Source of the DNA: Rhodococcus sp. Leaf247
Lineage (GTDB): Bacteria > Actinomycetota > Actinomycetes > Mycobacteriales > Mycobacteriaceae
Assembly: GCF_001426185.1 (NCBI RefSeq)
Contig: NZ_LMRP01000001.1
Location: 124,483 to 188,482 of the forward strand
DNA: 64,000 bases
Reading direction: 5' to 3'
The translations under genes and the position numbers were made by a program. The notes beneath the pieces were generated by a model that worked only from the letters and a program-made list of their open reading frames with translations, was not told where the DNA came from and made no database searches. Below, piece by piece: positions 1-9,155 of the stretch; positions within the stretch are counted from its first letter, which is position 1, and the number at the start of each line of letters is the position of its first letter.

Positions 1-2904
1 GGTGGCGCCGAAGCGGCGCTCGACCCACGCGTGGAAAGCCGTACCGCGCCGGGCCAACGGATTGGGCGGATACGGGACGGGACGACGGAGCGTGGACGCG
101 AGGGCATCGGGGTCCGCCACCAAGTTCACCACCTGGCTGACCGACATCGTGCTCGGAACGACCACGTCGGTACCCGGACGGGTCACCGCCGACCGCTCCG
201 CGAGCAACAACTCCAGATCGTGCGCCCATCCGTCCGGATCGTCGGAAGTCGCCGACTCGTCCTGCGCCTCGACACGCGTCCGCCCGGCGGCATCGTCCGC
301 CAACGCGTCGCGGACGGCGCGGACCCCGGCATCCACATCGGCTCGGCGTGCGCCGAGTGGATCAGCCGGCCACAGTGACACCGATCGCACTGCTGCATAG
401 GGGTTCTCGGCGCTGTCCTCCGGCGCGGGCTGCCACTCGTCGATCCGACCGACGGCGTCCCCGGCAACGGTCGCGTGCAACTCCATGAAGAAGTCCGACG
501 GCCCCTTGGGCGAGGACGCGCCGGGTGTCCAATGATGCGCCGACACCAGGAGCACGCGCTCGGTCCGGGTGAGAGCGACGTAGAAGAGCCTGCGGTCCTC
601 CTCGAGACGTCGGCGTGCGAGAGCCGCCTTGTGGTCGGTGATCGCGGTGTCGATGTCGCCTCGATGGGTCACGTCACCGAGGTCGAGCACGGGGACTCCC
701 CCGGTGTCGTCGCCCGGGATCGCCCGATCCCCGCGCAGCGACGGCGGCAGCTCGGCGACCGATCCCAACCACGACGCGGATGCTCGGGTCGACGGGAACA
801 CGGTCTCCGCGACGTGCGGGACCGCGACGATCTCCCACTCGAGCCCCTTCGCGGCATGGACCGTGAGCACCTGCACGCGATGAGGGTCGACGTCCACCTC
901 GCCGGGAGCGAGCCCGTCCTCGACGGTGTCCGCGGCCGACAGGAAAGTCAGGAGGCCGGTGAGAGTGGCCGTCTGCTGATCGCTGTACTCGGCCACCACG
1001 TCGGCGAACGCATCGAGGTGTTCACGACCACCCGCATCACCGGACCGCCGCCGCGCCCCCGCCTCGACTCCGATGCCCAGTACGCGCTCGACGTCGGCCA
1101 CGAGGTCCGGGAGTGGTTGGCCCAGGCGGGCTCTCAGCGCATGGAGCTCGCCTCCGAGTGCCGAGATGCGAGAGAAGCCAGCCGTCGAGTACCGCGACGC
1201 GTCGCCCGGATCCGCGATGGCGTCCACGAGGCCCGACTGCTCGGAACGCTCACCGGGCATTCCGTCCTCGAGAGCGCGCCCGAGTTCGTCGGCGTCCGTG
1301 ACGGCACCGGTGCGGCCGCGTCCGGTATGCGCGGCGATCTCACGGGCCCGGCGCCACAACGCGCGCAGATCCGCTGCACCCAACTGCCACCTCGAACCGG
1401 TGAGGATGCGCATGGCCGCGCTGCCGGCCAGCGGGTCACTGACCAGCCGCAACATCGCGACGAGGTCGGAGACCTCCGGAGTGCGCAGCAACCCCCCGAG
1501 TCCGACGACCTCGACGGGCAGTCCCGCTCGCCGCAACATCTCCGCCATCGGTCCGGAGTCTGCGTTGCGCCGCACCAACACCGCGGTGGTCGGCGGTGTG
1601 ACGCCGGCGTCTCGTGCGAGGCGATACTGCTCGACGATCGTCTCGGTGATCCAGTGCCGCTCGTCGTCGATCGTCTCCGTGAGCGCCAGGCGGACATCGC
1701 CCGCGCCGGCGCCCGGCCGCGCGCGCAGTTCGTCCACCGCGACACCTCGCATACGCAGCGGGGCGGCGACGGCGTTGGCGAGTGCCAGCGCCTCCGGCGG
1801 GTTGCGCCAACTCGTGGACAGCTGCGCGATCTCCGCCGGACGCCGCGCGGTGCGAGGAAAGTCGTGTGCGAACCTCGGCAGATTGGCGGCGGACGCACCA
1901 CGCCAGCCGTAGATGGACTGCATCGGATCACCCACCGCCGTCACTGTCAGCGACGGATCCTTCGCGCCGCCGAACAGCGAGGACAGCAGGACGCGCTGAG
2001 CGTGGCCGGTGTCCTGGTACTCGTCCAGCAGAACGAGGCGGCAGCGAGAGCGTTCGTCGCGCCCGACGTCGGGATGGTCCGCCGCCACCCGCGCAGCGAG
2101 CGACATCTGGCGGCCGAAGTCGAGGAGACCGTCTCGCGTCATGACCTCGTGGAGTCGAACGACCAACGGCAGCAGGGCTATCCGGTCCTCCTGGACGGCC
2201 AGGACGTTCAGGAGCTCCTTCTTCGGTCCCCCCTGTTTCTGCCCGGGACCGGGCGGAAGATGGTGGACGAGCTTCTCGAACTCGGTGTGCGCTTCGAGGA
2301 GGTCGGACGGCTCGACCAGGTGCTCCGCCAGTTGCCCGGACAGAGCCAGAACGGATTCGGTGATCGACGCCGGAGTCCGGTCGAGCGGAATGTCACCGTC
2401 CCAGCCGGCGACGACGCGATGCGCCAACTGCCACAGTTCCGTCTCGGAGACCAGAGTGGTGGACGGTTCCAGCGGCAGAACCATCCCGTGGCGGTCGAGA
2501 AGCCTGCCCGCGTACGAGTGATAGGTGCTCACCTCGGGCTCGCCCGAGGTGACGGTACGGCGAAGCTCTCCCGACGGGTCCAGTCGACGGATCAGATCCG
2601 ATCCCGCGAGTCTCGCGAGCCGCTGCCTGATCCGGGACGTCAGTTGCTGCGCAGCCTTGCGCGTGAAGGTCAGCCCCAGCACCTCCTCCGGACGGACCAG
2701 GCCGTTGGCGACCATCCAGACCACCCGCGCAGCCATCGTCTCCGTCTTGCCGGCACCCGCGCCGGCCACCACGAGCAGTGGACCGCGAGGAGCGGCGATG
2801 ATGCTCGACTGCTCGTCCGTCGGCCGATTCTGACCCAGCGCGAACGCCAGCTCCGCCGGGCTGACACGAGCCCCGTCGGCATCGTCGATCGTCGTCGTAC
2901 TCAC
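1..2904 (-). CDS. adnB: AdnB, motor-nuclease subunit of the AdnAB DNA end-resection complex (3' part cut by window edge)
   Basis: UvrD/RecB-type helicase-nuclease, one half of the heterodimeric AdnAB machine that resects double-strand breaks in actinobacteria. Read right to left; 968 codons are visible and the C-terminus lies beyond position 1. Seen: P-loop GAGAGKT at residues 48-54, motif II DEYQD near 294-298, GDPMQSIYGWRGA (motif III), a VHAAKGLEW segment (motif V) and YVALTRT (motif VI), so this motor looks fully competent. Only the beginning of the C-terminal RecB-like nuclease domain is inside the window. The GTG start at 2904 overlaps the adnA stop (GTGA), implying translational coupling; a GGAGGG lies immediately upstream, unusually close. 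Orthologue by order of M. tuberculosis Rv3201c. The naming of A and B follows gene order and the intact motor here. Confidence 0.9.
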   Translation of the reverse strand, partial: MSTTTIDDADGARVSPAELAFALGQNRPTDEQSSIIAAPRGPLLVVAGAGAGKTETMAARVVWMVANGLVRPEEVLGLTFTRKAAQQLTSRIRQRLARLAGSDLIRRLDPSGELRRTVTSGEPEVSTYHSYAGRLLDRHGMVLPLEPSTTLVSETELWQLAHRVVAGWDGDIPLDRTPASITESVLALSGQLAEHLVEPSDLLEAHTEFEKLVHHLPPGPGQKQGGPKKELLNVLAVQEDRIALLPLVVRLHEVMTRDGLLDFGRQMSLAARVAADHPDVGRDERSRCRLVLLDEYQDTGHAQRVLLSSLFGGAKDPSLTVTAVGDPMQSIYGWRGASAANLPRFAHDFPRTARRPAEIAQLSTSWRNPPEALALANAVAAPLRMRGVAVDELRARPGAGAGDVRLALTETIDDERHWITETIVEQYRLARDAGVTPPTTAVLVRRNADSGPMAEMLRRAGLPVEVVGLGGLLRTPEVSDLVAMLRLVSDPLAGSAAMRILTGSRWQLGAADLRALWRRAREIAAHTGRGRTGAVTDADELGRALEDGMPGERSEQSGLVDAIADPGDASRYSTAGFSRISALGGELHALRARLGQPLPDLVADVERVLGIGVEAGARRRSGDAGGREHLDAFADVVAEYSDQQTATLTGLLTFLSAADTVEDGLAPGEVDVDPHRVQVLTVHAAKGLEWEIVAVPHVAETVFPSTRASASWLGSVAELPPSLRGDRAIPGDDTGGVPVLDLGDVTHRGDIDTAITDHKAALARRRLEEDRRLFYVALTRTERVLLVSAHHWTPGASSPKGPSDFFMELHATVAGDAVGRIDEWQPAPEDSAENPYAAVRSVSLWPADPLGARRADVDAGVRAVRDALADDAAGRTRVEAQDESATSDDPDGWAHDLELLLAERSAVTRPGTDVVVPSTMSVSQVVNLVADPDALASTLRRPVPYPPNPLARRGTAFHAWVERRFGAT

Positions 2905-5900
2905 CCCTCCGTGACCTGCCGTCCCTTGTCCTGAGCCGGACACGACGACGCTATCGGGCAGTGCCGACATCCGTCGTTCACGCGAGCCTCGAAGACCGGC
3001 CCACGGGTCGCGCGAGCAGCGTCGACCACCACGTCACGCCACTGCTCGAGCGTCTCGCCCGACAACGGCGGCTGCGTCCGCTGCGTGGCTCCGGTGCTGC
3101 GGTGCCCCTTCGCGACGTACACCAGGCGACCACCACCGGGATCGCCCGCCGGTTCGCCCTCGACCGCACCCGCGGCCAGCGCGATCTGGTACGTGGCCAG
3201 CTGCGCATGGTCCGCGGTCGCCGCGGCGGAGGCGGGATTCTTCCCCGTCTTCACGTCGATCACGACCGCTCGGCCGTCGGGATCGCGTTCGAGCCGATCG
3301 ATGCGGCCGCGCAGATGAACGGACGGCTCGTCCGGCGTCCGGGGCGGGAGGATGCCGTCGACCGGCACCTCGACTCCGACGGCGGTCAGCTCTCCGCGAG
3401 ATCGACTCATCCATTCCTGGAACGTATCGATCATCGTGGCCGTACGCGCCAATTCCTTGCGGGAGAACCAGGAAGACCCCAGATCGACTGCCACCCATGC
3501 CTTCTCGAGCTCGCGTCGCACCTCGACGGGAGGCACGCGACCGGCAACGGCCTGCACCAACGTGTGCACCAAGGTTCCGGTGACGGCGTGCACGGTGTCA
3601 CCGTCGGTACCGCCACTGCGCTCGAGCGCCCACCGCAGGGGGCATGCCGTCAGCACCTCGACCGTCGACGGTGACAGCGACACGGGCCCGTCCTCCGGAT
3701 CCCACAACGCCTCGTCGGTGCTGATACCGGACACCCCGTACCACTCGTCCGGGTGTGCTCCCCGAACTCCTTCCCGCGCCAGTCGCGCGAGGTGGCTCGC
3801 CGCCCTGGCGTGTCTGGCCGGATCCGCCTCGGCGACACCCTGATCACACACCACGGATCGCAGCTCGGCCACCAGCGCGGGCAACGCGAGGACACGGCCC
3901 TGCGGTGCCTCCGCAGGCACCTCGTCCGACGACGGGTCACCCACGGAGTGACGCGCGAGACCCGATGCCAGCACCTCGTCCACGAAGCGAGAGCGCACGG
4001 CGTCGGAACCGCCCGTCACCGAATCCACCGCCGTGACCAGGAGGGACGACCGGGCCCGACTGCACGCCACGAGGAACAGACGCCGCTCCTCCGCGAGCAG
4101 CGGCGCGGTGCGGGAGACCCGGTCCTCCAGGTCACGCCCACCGTCCGAGATCCCTGCCGCGAGATCGACCAGAGCCTCGACTCCGAGGAGCGATCCACGT
4201 GGCCGCAGGGCGGGCCAGAGCCCTTCCTGGACACCGGCCACTGCCACGACATCCCATTGACGACCGACGGCCGCGTGTGCGCTGATCACCCGCACGGCGT
4301 CCGGAGTCACCGCCTCCCGACGCCCGTCTCCGACAGGTATCTCCTGGTCCGTCACGTGGTCGACGAAACCCTCCAGGGTTCCGCGCGGAAGCGAATCCAC
4401 GTACGACGCCGCCGCGTCGAACAGCGCGACGACGCTGTCCAGGTCGCGGTCCGCCTGGACTCCCAGCGGTCCACCACGCGCCGACGAGGCAACCCACCGA
4501 CGTTCCAATGTCGTTGCGCGCCATCCCGCCCACAGAGCCTCCTCGACGCGCCGACCCGACGCGCCGACGGCCGCCGCGGTGGCGGAGACGACCGCCCGCA
4601 CCCGTCGGAGCGGGGCACTCTCGACATCGGAGAGCCGACCGACGATCTCGTCGACCGAGTCACCGATCACGGCGGCGCGCAGCAGTGTCGACGAATCCCG
4701 ATCGCCACCCTCGCCGACGTCGCCGCGTCGGAGACCGCGGCGCAGCCGACGGACCGCCAGCGGATCCGCAGCGCCGATGGGACCTTCCACCAATGCGAGC
4801 GCCGCGTCCTCGGAGAACACCGTCTGCGACCTCTCCGGAGCACAGCGCGACGCGGCGACAGCGCGCATCACCAGCAGCAACGCTGCGGCGCCGCGCTGGC
4901 GATGAAGAGGCAGCGCCGTCGCGGACGACACGACGGGGACGCCCGCCGCGTGCAGGGCTCGGCGGAGCGGTGGCAGCGAGCGAGGAACCGATCGGACGAC
5001 CACGGCCATGTCCGACCACGCCACGCCGTCCGCGAGATGGGCGCGGCGGAACGTGTCCGCGATAGCGACGGCTTCCTTCGCCGTCGACGACGCCACCACG
5101 ACTCGAACAGGTGGCACCGCTCGTGTCACGACGTCGCTGTCCGTGCCGTCCCCCTGCGGTTCGTCCCGATACGCCCCCGCGACTCGATGACCGACGCGTC
5201 CCGGAAGCATCGAGGCGACGGCGCTTGCGACCGAGCCGACGGCAGCCGACGCACGATGGTTGTGCGACAGAACGACTCGCCGAGCTCCCATCCGGTCGTC
5301 CAGATCTGCCAGGAACCGCGCGTCCGCACCGCGGAACGAGAACACCGCTTGATCGGGGTCACCCGCGACGACGGTCGACGACGCGCCCGCGGCCAACAGC
5401 CGGATCAGCTGTGCCGCCTGAGGATCGAGGTGCTGGGCATCGTCGACCAAAACGTGCCGTATGCGAGTGCGTTCCCGCACCAACAGATCCGGATCGGTCG
5501 CGAACGCGGTGAGCGCCGCGCCGACCAGTTCCGCAGCGTCGAGGCCCGGCGCCGTGGCCTCCGGCGTCTCCACGCCGACGGAGCCGCGCAGGAGCATGGC
5601 CTGCTCGTACTGGGCCGCGAACTTGCCGGCCGCGACCCACTCCGGACGTGCATGCTTGCGTCCCCATGCCACCAGGTCCTCGGGGCCGAGCCCCCGCTCG
5701 GCGGCGCGCAGGATCAGGTCGCGCAACTCGGACGCGAATCCGACCAGGCCCAGGGCCGGCCGCACACGTTCGGGCCACCGAGACGCGCCGTCCTCGACCT
5801 CGCCGCGCAGCATCTCGCGGATGACCGAGTCCTGATCGGCGTTGGTGAGCAGCCGAGGCGGCGGATTGCCGTATCCGGACGCCTGCAACCGGAGCACCGC

Positions 5901-6278
5901 GAAGGCGTAGGAATGCACGGTCCGGACCAACGGCTCGCGGGTCGCGCGCGGTGCGGAGTCCGCCCCCAGGAGACCTGCCGTGATCTGCTCCCGCATGTCC
6001 ACCGCGGCCTGCCGCGAATGAGTCAGCACCAGCACGGACTCGGGATCACTACCCGCCGCCGTCATACGTGCCACCGCGACATCGGCGATCAGAGAAGTCT
6101 TGCCGGTTCCGGGACCACCGAGAACCTGCCACGGCCTGCCGTCTCCTGCCCCGAACAACGGCGAGCAGTCCTCGGGCCACCGACGGGGCGCCTCACGGTG
6201 CGAGGACCGCCGCACCAGCCGTATACCGCCACCGGCCGTAGCGGACGTCACCGCCCTGTCCGTCCCGACCTTGTCCAT
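2901..6278 (-). CDS. adnA: AdnA, helicase-nuclease subunit with C-terminal Fe-S nuclease domain
   Basis: 1125-residue UvrD-like protein, partner of AdnB, encoded first in the pair. Seen: P-loop GGPGTGKT at residues 54-61; motif II reads DDAQH rather than the canonical DExQD, so the motor looks degenerate, which fits the weak ATPase reported for mycobacterial AdnA. QAVFSFRGADARF matches motif III. The C-terminal third has the PD-(D/E)XK nuclease signature VVIDVKTGK with RGRIDRLE upstream. One cysteine in TACPLRWALE and three in CRHCPIASSC near the end form the four-cysteine Fe-S staple seen in AddB/Cas4-type nucleases. The ATG start at 6278 faces the divergent lipV with a 67-bp gap. Length agrees with the family (about 1050-1100 residues). 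Confidence 0.9.
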   Translation of the reverse strand: MDKVGTDRAVTSATAGGGIRLVRRSSHREAPRRWPEDCSPLFGAGDGRPWQVLGGPGTGKTSLIADVAVARMTAAGSDPESVLVLTHSRQAAVDMREQITAGLLGADSAPRATREPLVRTVHSYAFAVLRLQASGYGNPPPRLLTNADQDSVIREMLRGEVEDGASRWPERVRPALGLVGFASELRDLILRAAERGLGPEDLVAWGRKHARPEWVAAGKFAAQYEQAMLLRGSVGVETPEATAPGLDAAELVGAALTAFATDPDLLVRERTRIRHVLVDDAQHLDPQAAQLIRLLAAGASSTVVAGDPDQAVFSFRGADARFLADLDDRMGARRVVLSHNHRASAAVGSVASAVASMLPGRVGHRVAGAYRDEPQGDGTDSDVVTRAVPPVRVVVASSTAKEAVAIADTFRRAHLADGVAWSDMAVVVRSVPRSLPPLRRALHAAGVPVVSSATALPLHRQRGAAALLLVMRAVAASRCAPERSQTVFSEDAALALVEGPIGAADPLAVRRLRRGLRRGDVGEGGDRDSSTLLRAAVIGDSVDEIVGRLSDVESAPLRRVRAVVSATAAAVGASGRRVEEALWAGWRATTLERRWVASSARGGPLGVQADRDLDSVVALFDAAASYVDSLPRGTLEGFVDHVTDQEIPVGDGRREAVTPDAVRVISAHAAVGRQWDVVAVAGVQEGLWPALRPRGSLLGVEALVDLAAGISDGGRDLEDRVSRTAPLLAEERRLFLVACSRARSSLLVTAVDSVTGGSDAVRSRFVDEVLASGLARHSVGDPSSDEVPAEAPQGRVLALPALVAELRSVVCDQGVAEADPARHARAASHLARLAREGVRGAHPDEWYGVSGISTDEALWDPEDGPVSLSPSTVEVLTACPLRWALERSGGTDGDTVHAVTGTLVHTLVQAVAGRVPPVEVRRELEKAWVAVDLGSSWFSRKELARTATMIDTFQEWMSRSRGELTAVGVEVPVDGILPPRTPDEPSVHLRGRIDRLERDPDGRAVVIDVKTGKNPASAAATADHAQLATYQIALAAGAVEGEPAGDPGGGRLVYVAKGHRSTGATQRTQPPLSGETLEQWRDVVVDAARATRGPVFEARVNDGCRHCPIASSCPAQDKGRQVTEG

Positions 6279-6345
6279 GAGCGCATTGCATCATGGACCT
6301 ACGACACCCGGCCCGACCCCGCCACGACCACCGACCGGAGGCCTG

Positions 6346-7164
6346 ATGACCACCACCGAGCCCGACGATCCGACCACCGACGTCCACGTGTTCGGGCCGT
6401 CCGACGGTCCGGTCGTGCTGGCCGTCCACGGCATGACCGGACACGGACGGCGATGGAGGCCGTGGAGCGAACACCTTCCGCATGCCCGCATCGTCGCCCC
6501 CGACCTGATCGGACACGGCCACGCCGACTGGACTCCCCCGTGGTCGATCGAACGGCAGGTCGAGCGGCTCGCGTCCGTGGTGCGACAGAACACCGACAGT
6601 CCCGCCGTCGTCGTGGGCCATTCCTACGGCGCGGCCCTGGCGATCCACCTGGCGCGCGCGGAGCCGACGCTGGTCGCCGGACTGGTGCTGCTCGATCCGG
6701 CGATCGGTCTGCCCGCCCGCACGATGCTCGAGGTGGCGGAGTCGACGGTGATGTACGACGACTACACGGACGAGGACGAAGCACGGTCGGAGAAGATCCA
6801 CGGCGCCTGGTCCGACGTGGACCCGGCCCTGGTGGAGGAGGAACTGGCAGTGCATCTCGTCGACGCCGGGAACGGGCGGGTGCGGTGGCGGACGTCGACG
6901 GCGGCGATCGTGGCATCCTGGGGCGAGTTGGCCAGGCCGTTCGTCCTGCCGCCTCCCGACATCCCGGTGGTCGTGGTGCGGGCATCGAGGGTCGATCCGC
7001 CGTACGCGTCGCAGGAGTTCCGCGACGCCCTCACCGCGTCGTCGACGTCCGCCGAGCTCCTGGACTTCGACTGCGACCATATGGTTCCGCAGGCGAAGGG
7101 GCCGGAATCGGCCGCGCTGGTCGAGAAGATGCTCCGCACGATCGCCGATTCCTCGCGTCCATGA
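6346..7164 (+). CDS. lipV: alpha/beta-hydrolase, LipV-like
   Basis: 272-residue serine hydrolase of the alpha/beta fold. Seen: oxyanion segment HGMTGHG (residues 28-34), nucleophile elbow GHSYG with Ser93, and a late DCDHMVP giving the catalytic His245. No signal peptide, so probably cytosolic. The start at 6346 is chosen because GGAGG lies 4 bases upstream (6337-6341) and because the longer reading frame would run into adnA. It sits where M. tuberculosis has lipV (Rv3203, described as an esterase/lipase); the natural substrate here is unknown. Its TGA stop overlaps the ATG of the next gene (ATGA at 7161-7164), so the two are co-translated. Confidence 0.88.
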   Translation: MTTTEPDDPTTDVHVFGPSDGPVVLAVHGMTGHGRRWRPWSEHLPHARIVAPDLIGHGHADWTPPWSIERQVERLASVVRQNTDSPAVVVGHSYGAALAIHLARAEPTLVAGLVLLDPAIGLPARTMLEVAESTVMYDDYTDEDEARSEKIHGAWSDVDPALVEEELAVHLVDAGNGRVRWRTSTAAIVASWGELARPFVLPPPDIPVVVVRASRVDPPYASQEFRDALTASSTSAELLDFDCDHMVPQAKGPESAALVEKMLRTIADSSRP

Positions 7165-7499
7165 GCCGCATCACGGACGAACAGGTCGAAGCGGTGCGCG
7201 GTGTCGTCGCCGCCATCCCCGTCGGTCGTGTGAGCACCTACGGCGACATCGCGCATGCCGTCGGCCTGCCGAGCCCTCGCATCGTCGCGTGGATCATGCG
7301 GACCGACTCGTCGGACCTCCCGTGGCACCGGGTCATCCGGGCCGACGGTCGACCGGCGCCACACCTGGCGACTCGACAGCTCGCGGCATTGGCCGACGAC
7401 GGTGTGTCCGCTGTCGACGGCCGTGTGTCGTTGGCGTCCGTGCGTCACAGACCGGACCCGCCGGCGCAGGCCGACCTGCTAGACGACGGCCTCGGGTAG
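7161..7499 (+). CDS. alkyltransferase-like (ATL) DNA-binding protein
   Basis: 112-residue protein of the O6-alkylguanine-DNA alkyltransferase C-terminal fold. The usual active-site PCHRV is PWHRV here (Trp at residue 55), the hallmark of ATL proteins. These bind O6-alkylguanine, cannot remove the alkyl group, and hand the lesion to nucleotide excision repair. RVSTYGDIA is the usual helix-turn-helix region. Counterpart of Rv3204 in the same position. It overlaps lipV by 4 bases, and its last 21 bases overlap the 3' end of the convergent MocR-type gene. The function is inferred from family knowledge; the missing cysteine is directly visible. Confidence 0.88.
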   Translation: MSRITDEQVEAVRGVVAAIPVGRVSTYGDIAHAVGLPSPRIVAWIMRTDSSDLPWHRVIRADGRPAPHLATRQLAALADDGVSAVDGRVSLASVRHRPDPPAQADLLDDGLG

Positions 7500-8957
7500 G
7501 GCATGCGACGGCACGCTCTCGCGCGGCCCGGTATCGCGGCCGTGGCCGACCAGTTCCGCGAGGACGGCGACAGCGTCGTCGATCTCACCGGGACTGCGGG
7601 AGAACGGGATTCGTTGGTTCTCGTCGAAGGCGTAGCCGGTCCCGAAGCGGGATCCGGGTGCCAGCAACAATCCTCGTCCGCGTGCGGACTCGACCAGATC
7701 TGTCGACCGTAGCCCCTCCGGCAACGTGCACCACAGCGACAACCCGCCGCGAGGTCGATGGAAGGTCCATCCGGGAAGCGATCGAGTCACGGCCGCCATC
7801 GCCGCGTCCCGGCTGCGTCGTAGTTGCTCGCGACGATGCGCCACGACGGCATCGTGCTCCCCCATCAGCTCGATCGCCGTGTACTGGTCCATCATCGACA
7901 CCGACAGTTGACGCCTGGCGTAGGTGGCCGCCACTCGCGACAGGTGTGCGGGATCGGCTCGGAGCCATCCGACCCGCAGCCCACCCCACACGGTCTTGGA
8001 CATGGATCCGACCGTGATGCACGCCCGGTCCGGTAGCGGTGCTCCGAACGGCTCGATGTCGTCGTCACCGTCGAGGTTCAGATCGACCGAGACCTCGTCG
8101 ACCAGTGTCACGACGCCGTGGCGGTGCAACGTCGCGGCGAGTCGGCGTCGAGCGTCCTGCGGCATCACCGATCCGGACGGGTTCGAATTATCCGGCATGA
8201 GATACGCCAGAACGGGATCGTGTTGTCGGGCAAGCTTGTCGGCCGCCTCGACGAAGCTGTCGGGATCGGCCGGGTCGATCGGTACGGGAACACACTTGCC
8301 TCCCCGTGACCGCACCATGTCGATCACCCCCGGATAGGTGGGATGTTCCGTCAGCACCCGGTTGCCAGGCTCGACGAACGTCTCGAGCACGACGTGCAGC
8401 GCGTCGCTGGCGCCGGCGGTGATCAGGATCTGCTCGGCGGTCGTCGGCAGTCCGCGGCGGGTATATCGTCGCGCGACGGCCTCTCGCAGACGGCCCACCC
8501 CTGCGGGTACGTATCCCACGTGCACCGCGAACGTTCCCAGCGCGCGGGCGGCAGCCTCGTAGGCCGGTGCCAGCAGAGCCGAGGCCGGCGGCGCCGCGTT
8601 GACGAATTCGAGGACTCCCGGCTGCGTTCCTCGCAGGATTCCGCCCCACGGCTGGGAGTCACTGCGGGGGACGACGAAGGTTCCGGCGCCGTGGACAGAC
8701 ACGGCCACCCCGTGCTCGCGCAGTTCGCGGTAGGCCGACGCGACCGTGACACGGGAGATGCCGAGCACGGAGGCGAGCACCCGCTCCGACGGCAGACGTG
8801 CATCGGACGGCACCATCCCCTCCTCGACGAGTCGGTGCAGTTCCTGCGCCAGGCCGAGGTACATCGACGTGGAGTCGGCGACCACGGCGCTCATGTCGAT
8901 GGCCGATGCGAGCGCTCGCGCGGAAACGCTGTCGCGGAGACGGGAGGGAGTCGTCAT
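7479..8957 (-). CDS. MocR/PdxR-type regulator (GntR wing-helix fused to PLP aminotransferase fold)
   Basis: 492 residues. The N-terminal GntR winged helix (about residues 30-100, with RLPSERVLASVLGISRVTV as recognition region) is fused to an aminotransferase class I/II domain (about 115-480). The PLP lysine lies in VGSMSKTVWGG (Lys321), and DNSNPSG and LVDEVSVDL are cofactor-contact motifs. Such proteins sense pyridoxal phosphate or amino acids. The start at 8957 is chosen because the winged helix follows at the usual distance; a longer frame upstream has no domain. A perfect inverted repeat lies at 8974-8996, just upstream, and is probably its operator. The divergent neighbour is the MobA-MoeA gene, a possible target. 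The regulated pathway cannot be read from the sequence. Confidence 0.85.
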   Translation of the reverse strand: MTTPSRLRDSVSARALASAIDMSAVVADSTSMYLGLAQELHRLVEEGMVPSDARLPSERVLASVLGISRVTVASAYRELREHGVAVSVHGAGTFVVPRSDSQPWGGILRGTQPGVLEFVNAAPPASALLAPAYEAAARALGTFAVHVGYVPAGVGRLREAVARRYTRRGLPTTAEQILITAGASDALHVVLETFVEPGNRVLTEHPTYPGVIDMVRSRGGKCVPVPIDPADPDSFVEAADKLARQHDPVLAYLMPDNSNPSGSVMPQDARRRLAATLHRHGVVTLVDEVSVDLNLDGDDDIEPFGAPLPDRACITVGSMSKTVWGGLRVGWLRADPAHLSRVAATYARRQLSVSMMDQYTAIELMGEHDAVVAHRREQLRRSRDAAMAAVTRSLPGWTFHRPRGGLSLWCTLPEGLRSTDLVESARGRGLLLAPGSRFGTGYAFDENQRIPFSRSPGEIDDAVAVLAELVGHGRDTGPRESVPSHALPEAVV

Positions 8958-8973
8958 CCATCCACTATTGCAC

Positions 8974-8996
8974 AGTCCACTGGCATCGAGTGGACT
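8974..8996. promoter_or_regulatory. candidate MocR operator
   Basis: Perfect 8-bp inverted repeat AGTCCACT / AGTGGACT with a 7-base spacer, located 17-39 bases upstream of the MocR-type start codon. A further TCCACT half-site lies at 8961-8966 in direct orientation. Direct plus inverted half-sites next to the regulator's own start are typical of MocR autoregulation. The role is inferred. Confidence 0.5.
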
Positions 8997-9032
8997 GCTC
9001 CATCGGCCCGAAACGGCGGCCACACTACGTCC

Positions 9033-9146
9033 ATGATCATCATTGGAGTGCTCGCGACCGTGTCCCTTCTCAGCCTCGGCTTCGGCGCGGCAGCCGTCGT
9101 CGGCGGTGGCCGCTGCGCGTCGTCCGGTCCCCCTCGCAGTCGCTAG
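9033..9146 (+). CDS. possible 37-residue single-span membrane peptide
   Basis: Short frame in the gap between the MocR-type gene and mobA-moeA. It starts with MIIIGVLATVSLLSLGFG, a hydrophobic stretch of about 24 residues, then a short Arg/Ser/Pro tail, ending 9 bases before the MobA-MoeA start. There is no clear ribosome-binding site and no recognised homologue. It could equally be the untranslated leader of the next gene. Confidence 0.25.
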   Translation: MIIIGVLATVSLLSLGFGAAAVVGGGRCASSGPPRSR

Positions 9147-9155
9147 AGTGAGAGA

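Noticed and set aside
475-2934. 819-codon open frame on the plus strand
   Set aside because: It is the antisense of adnB, whose minus-strand translation shows complete helicase motifs; the plus-strand product is Arg/His/Gly-rich with no domain.
3753-7499. 1248-codon open frame on the plus strand
   Set aside because: Mostly antisense to adnA and an off-frame reading through lipV; only its last 113 codons are real (the ATL gene).
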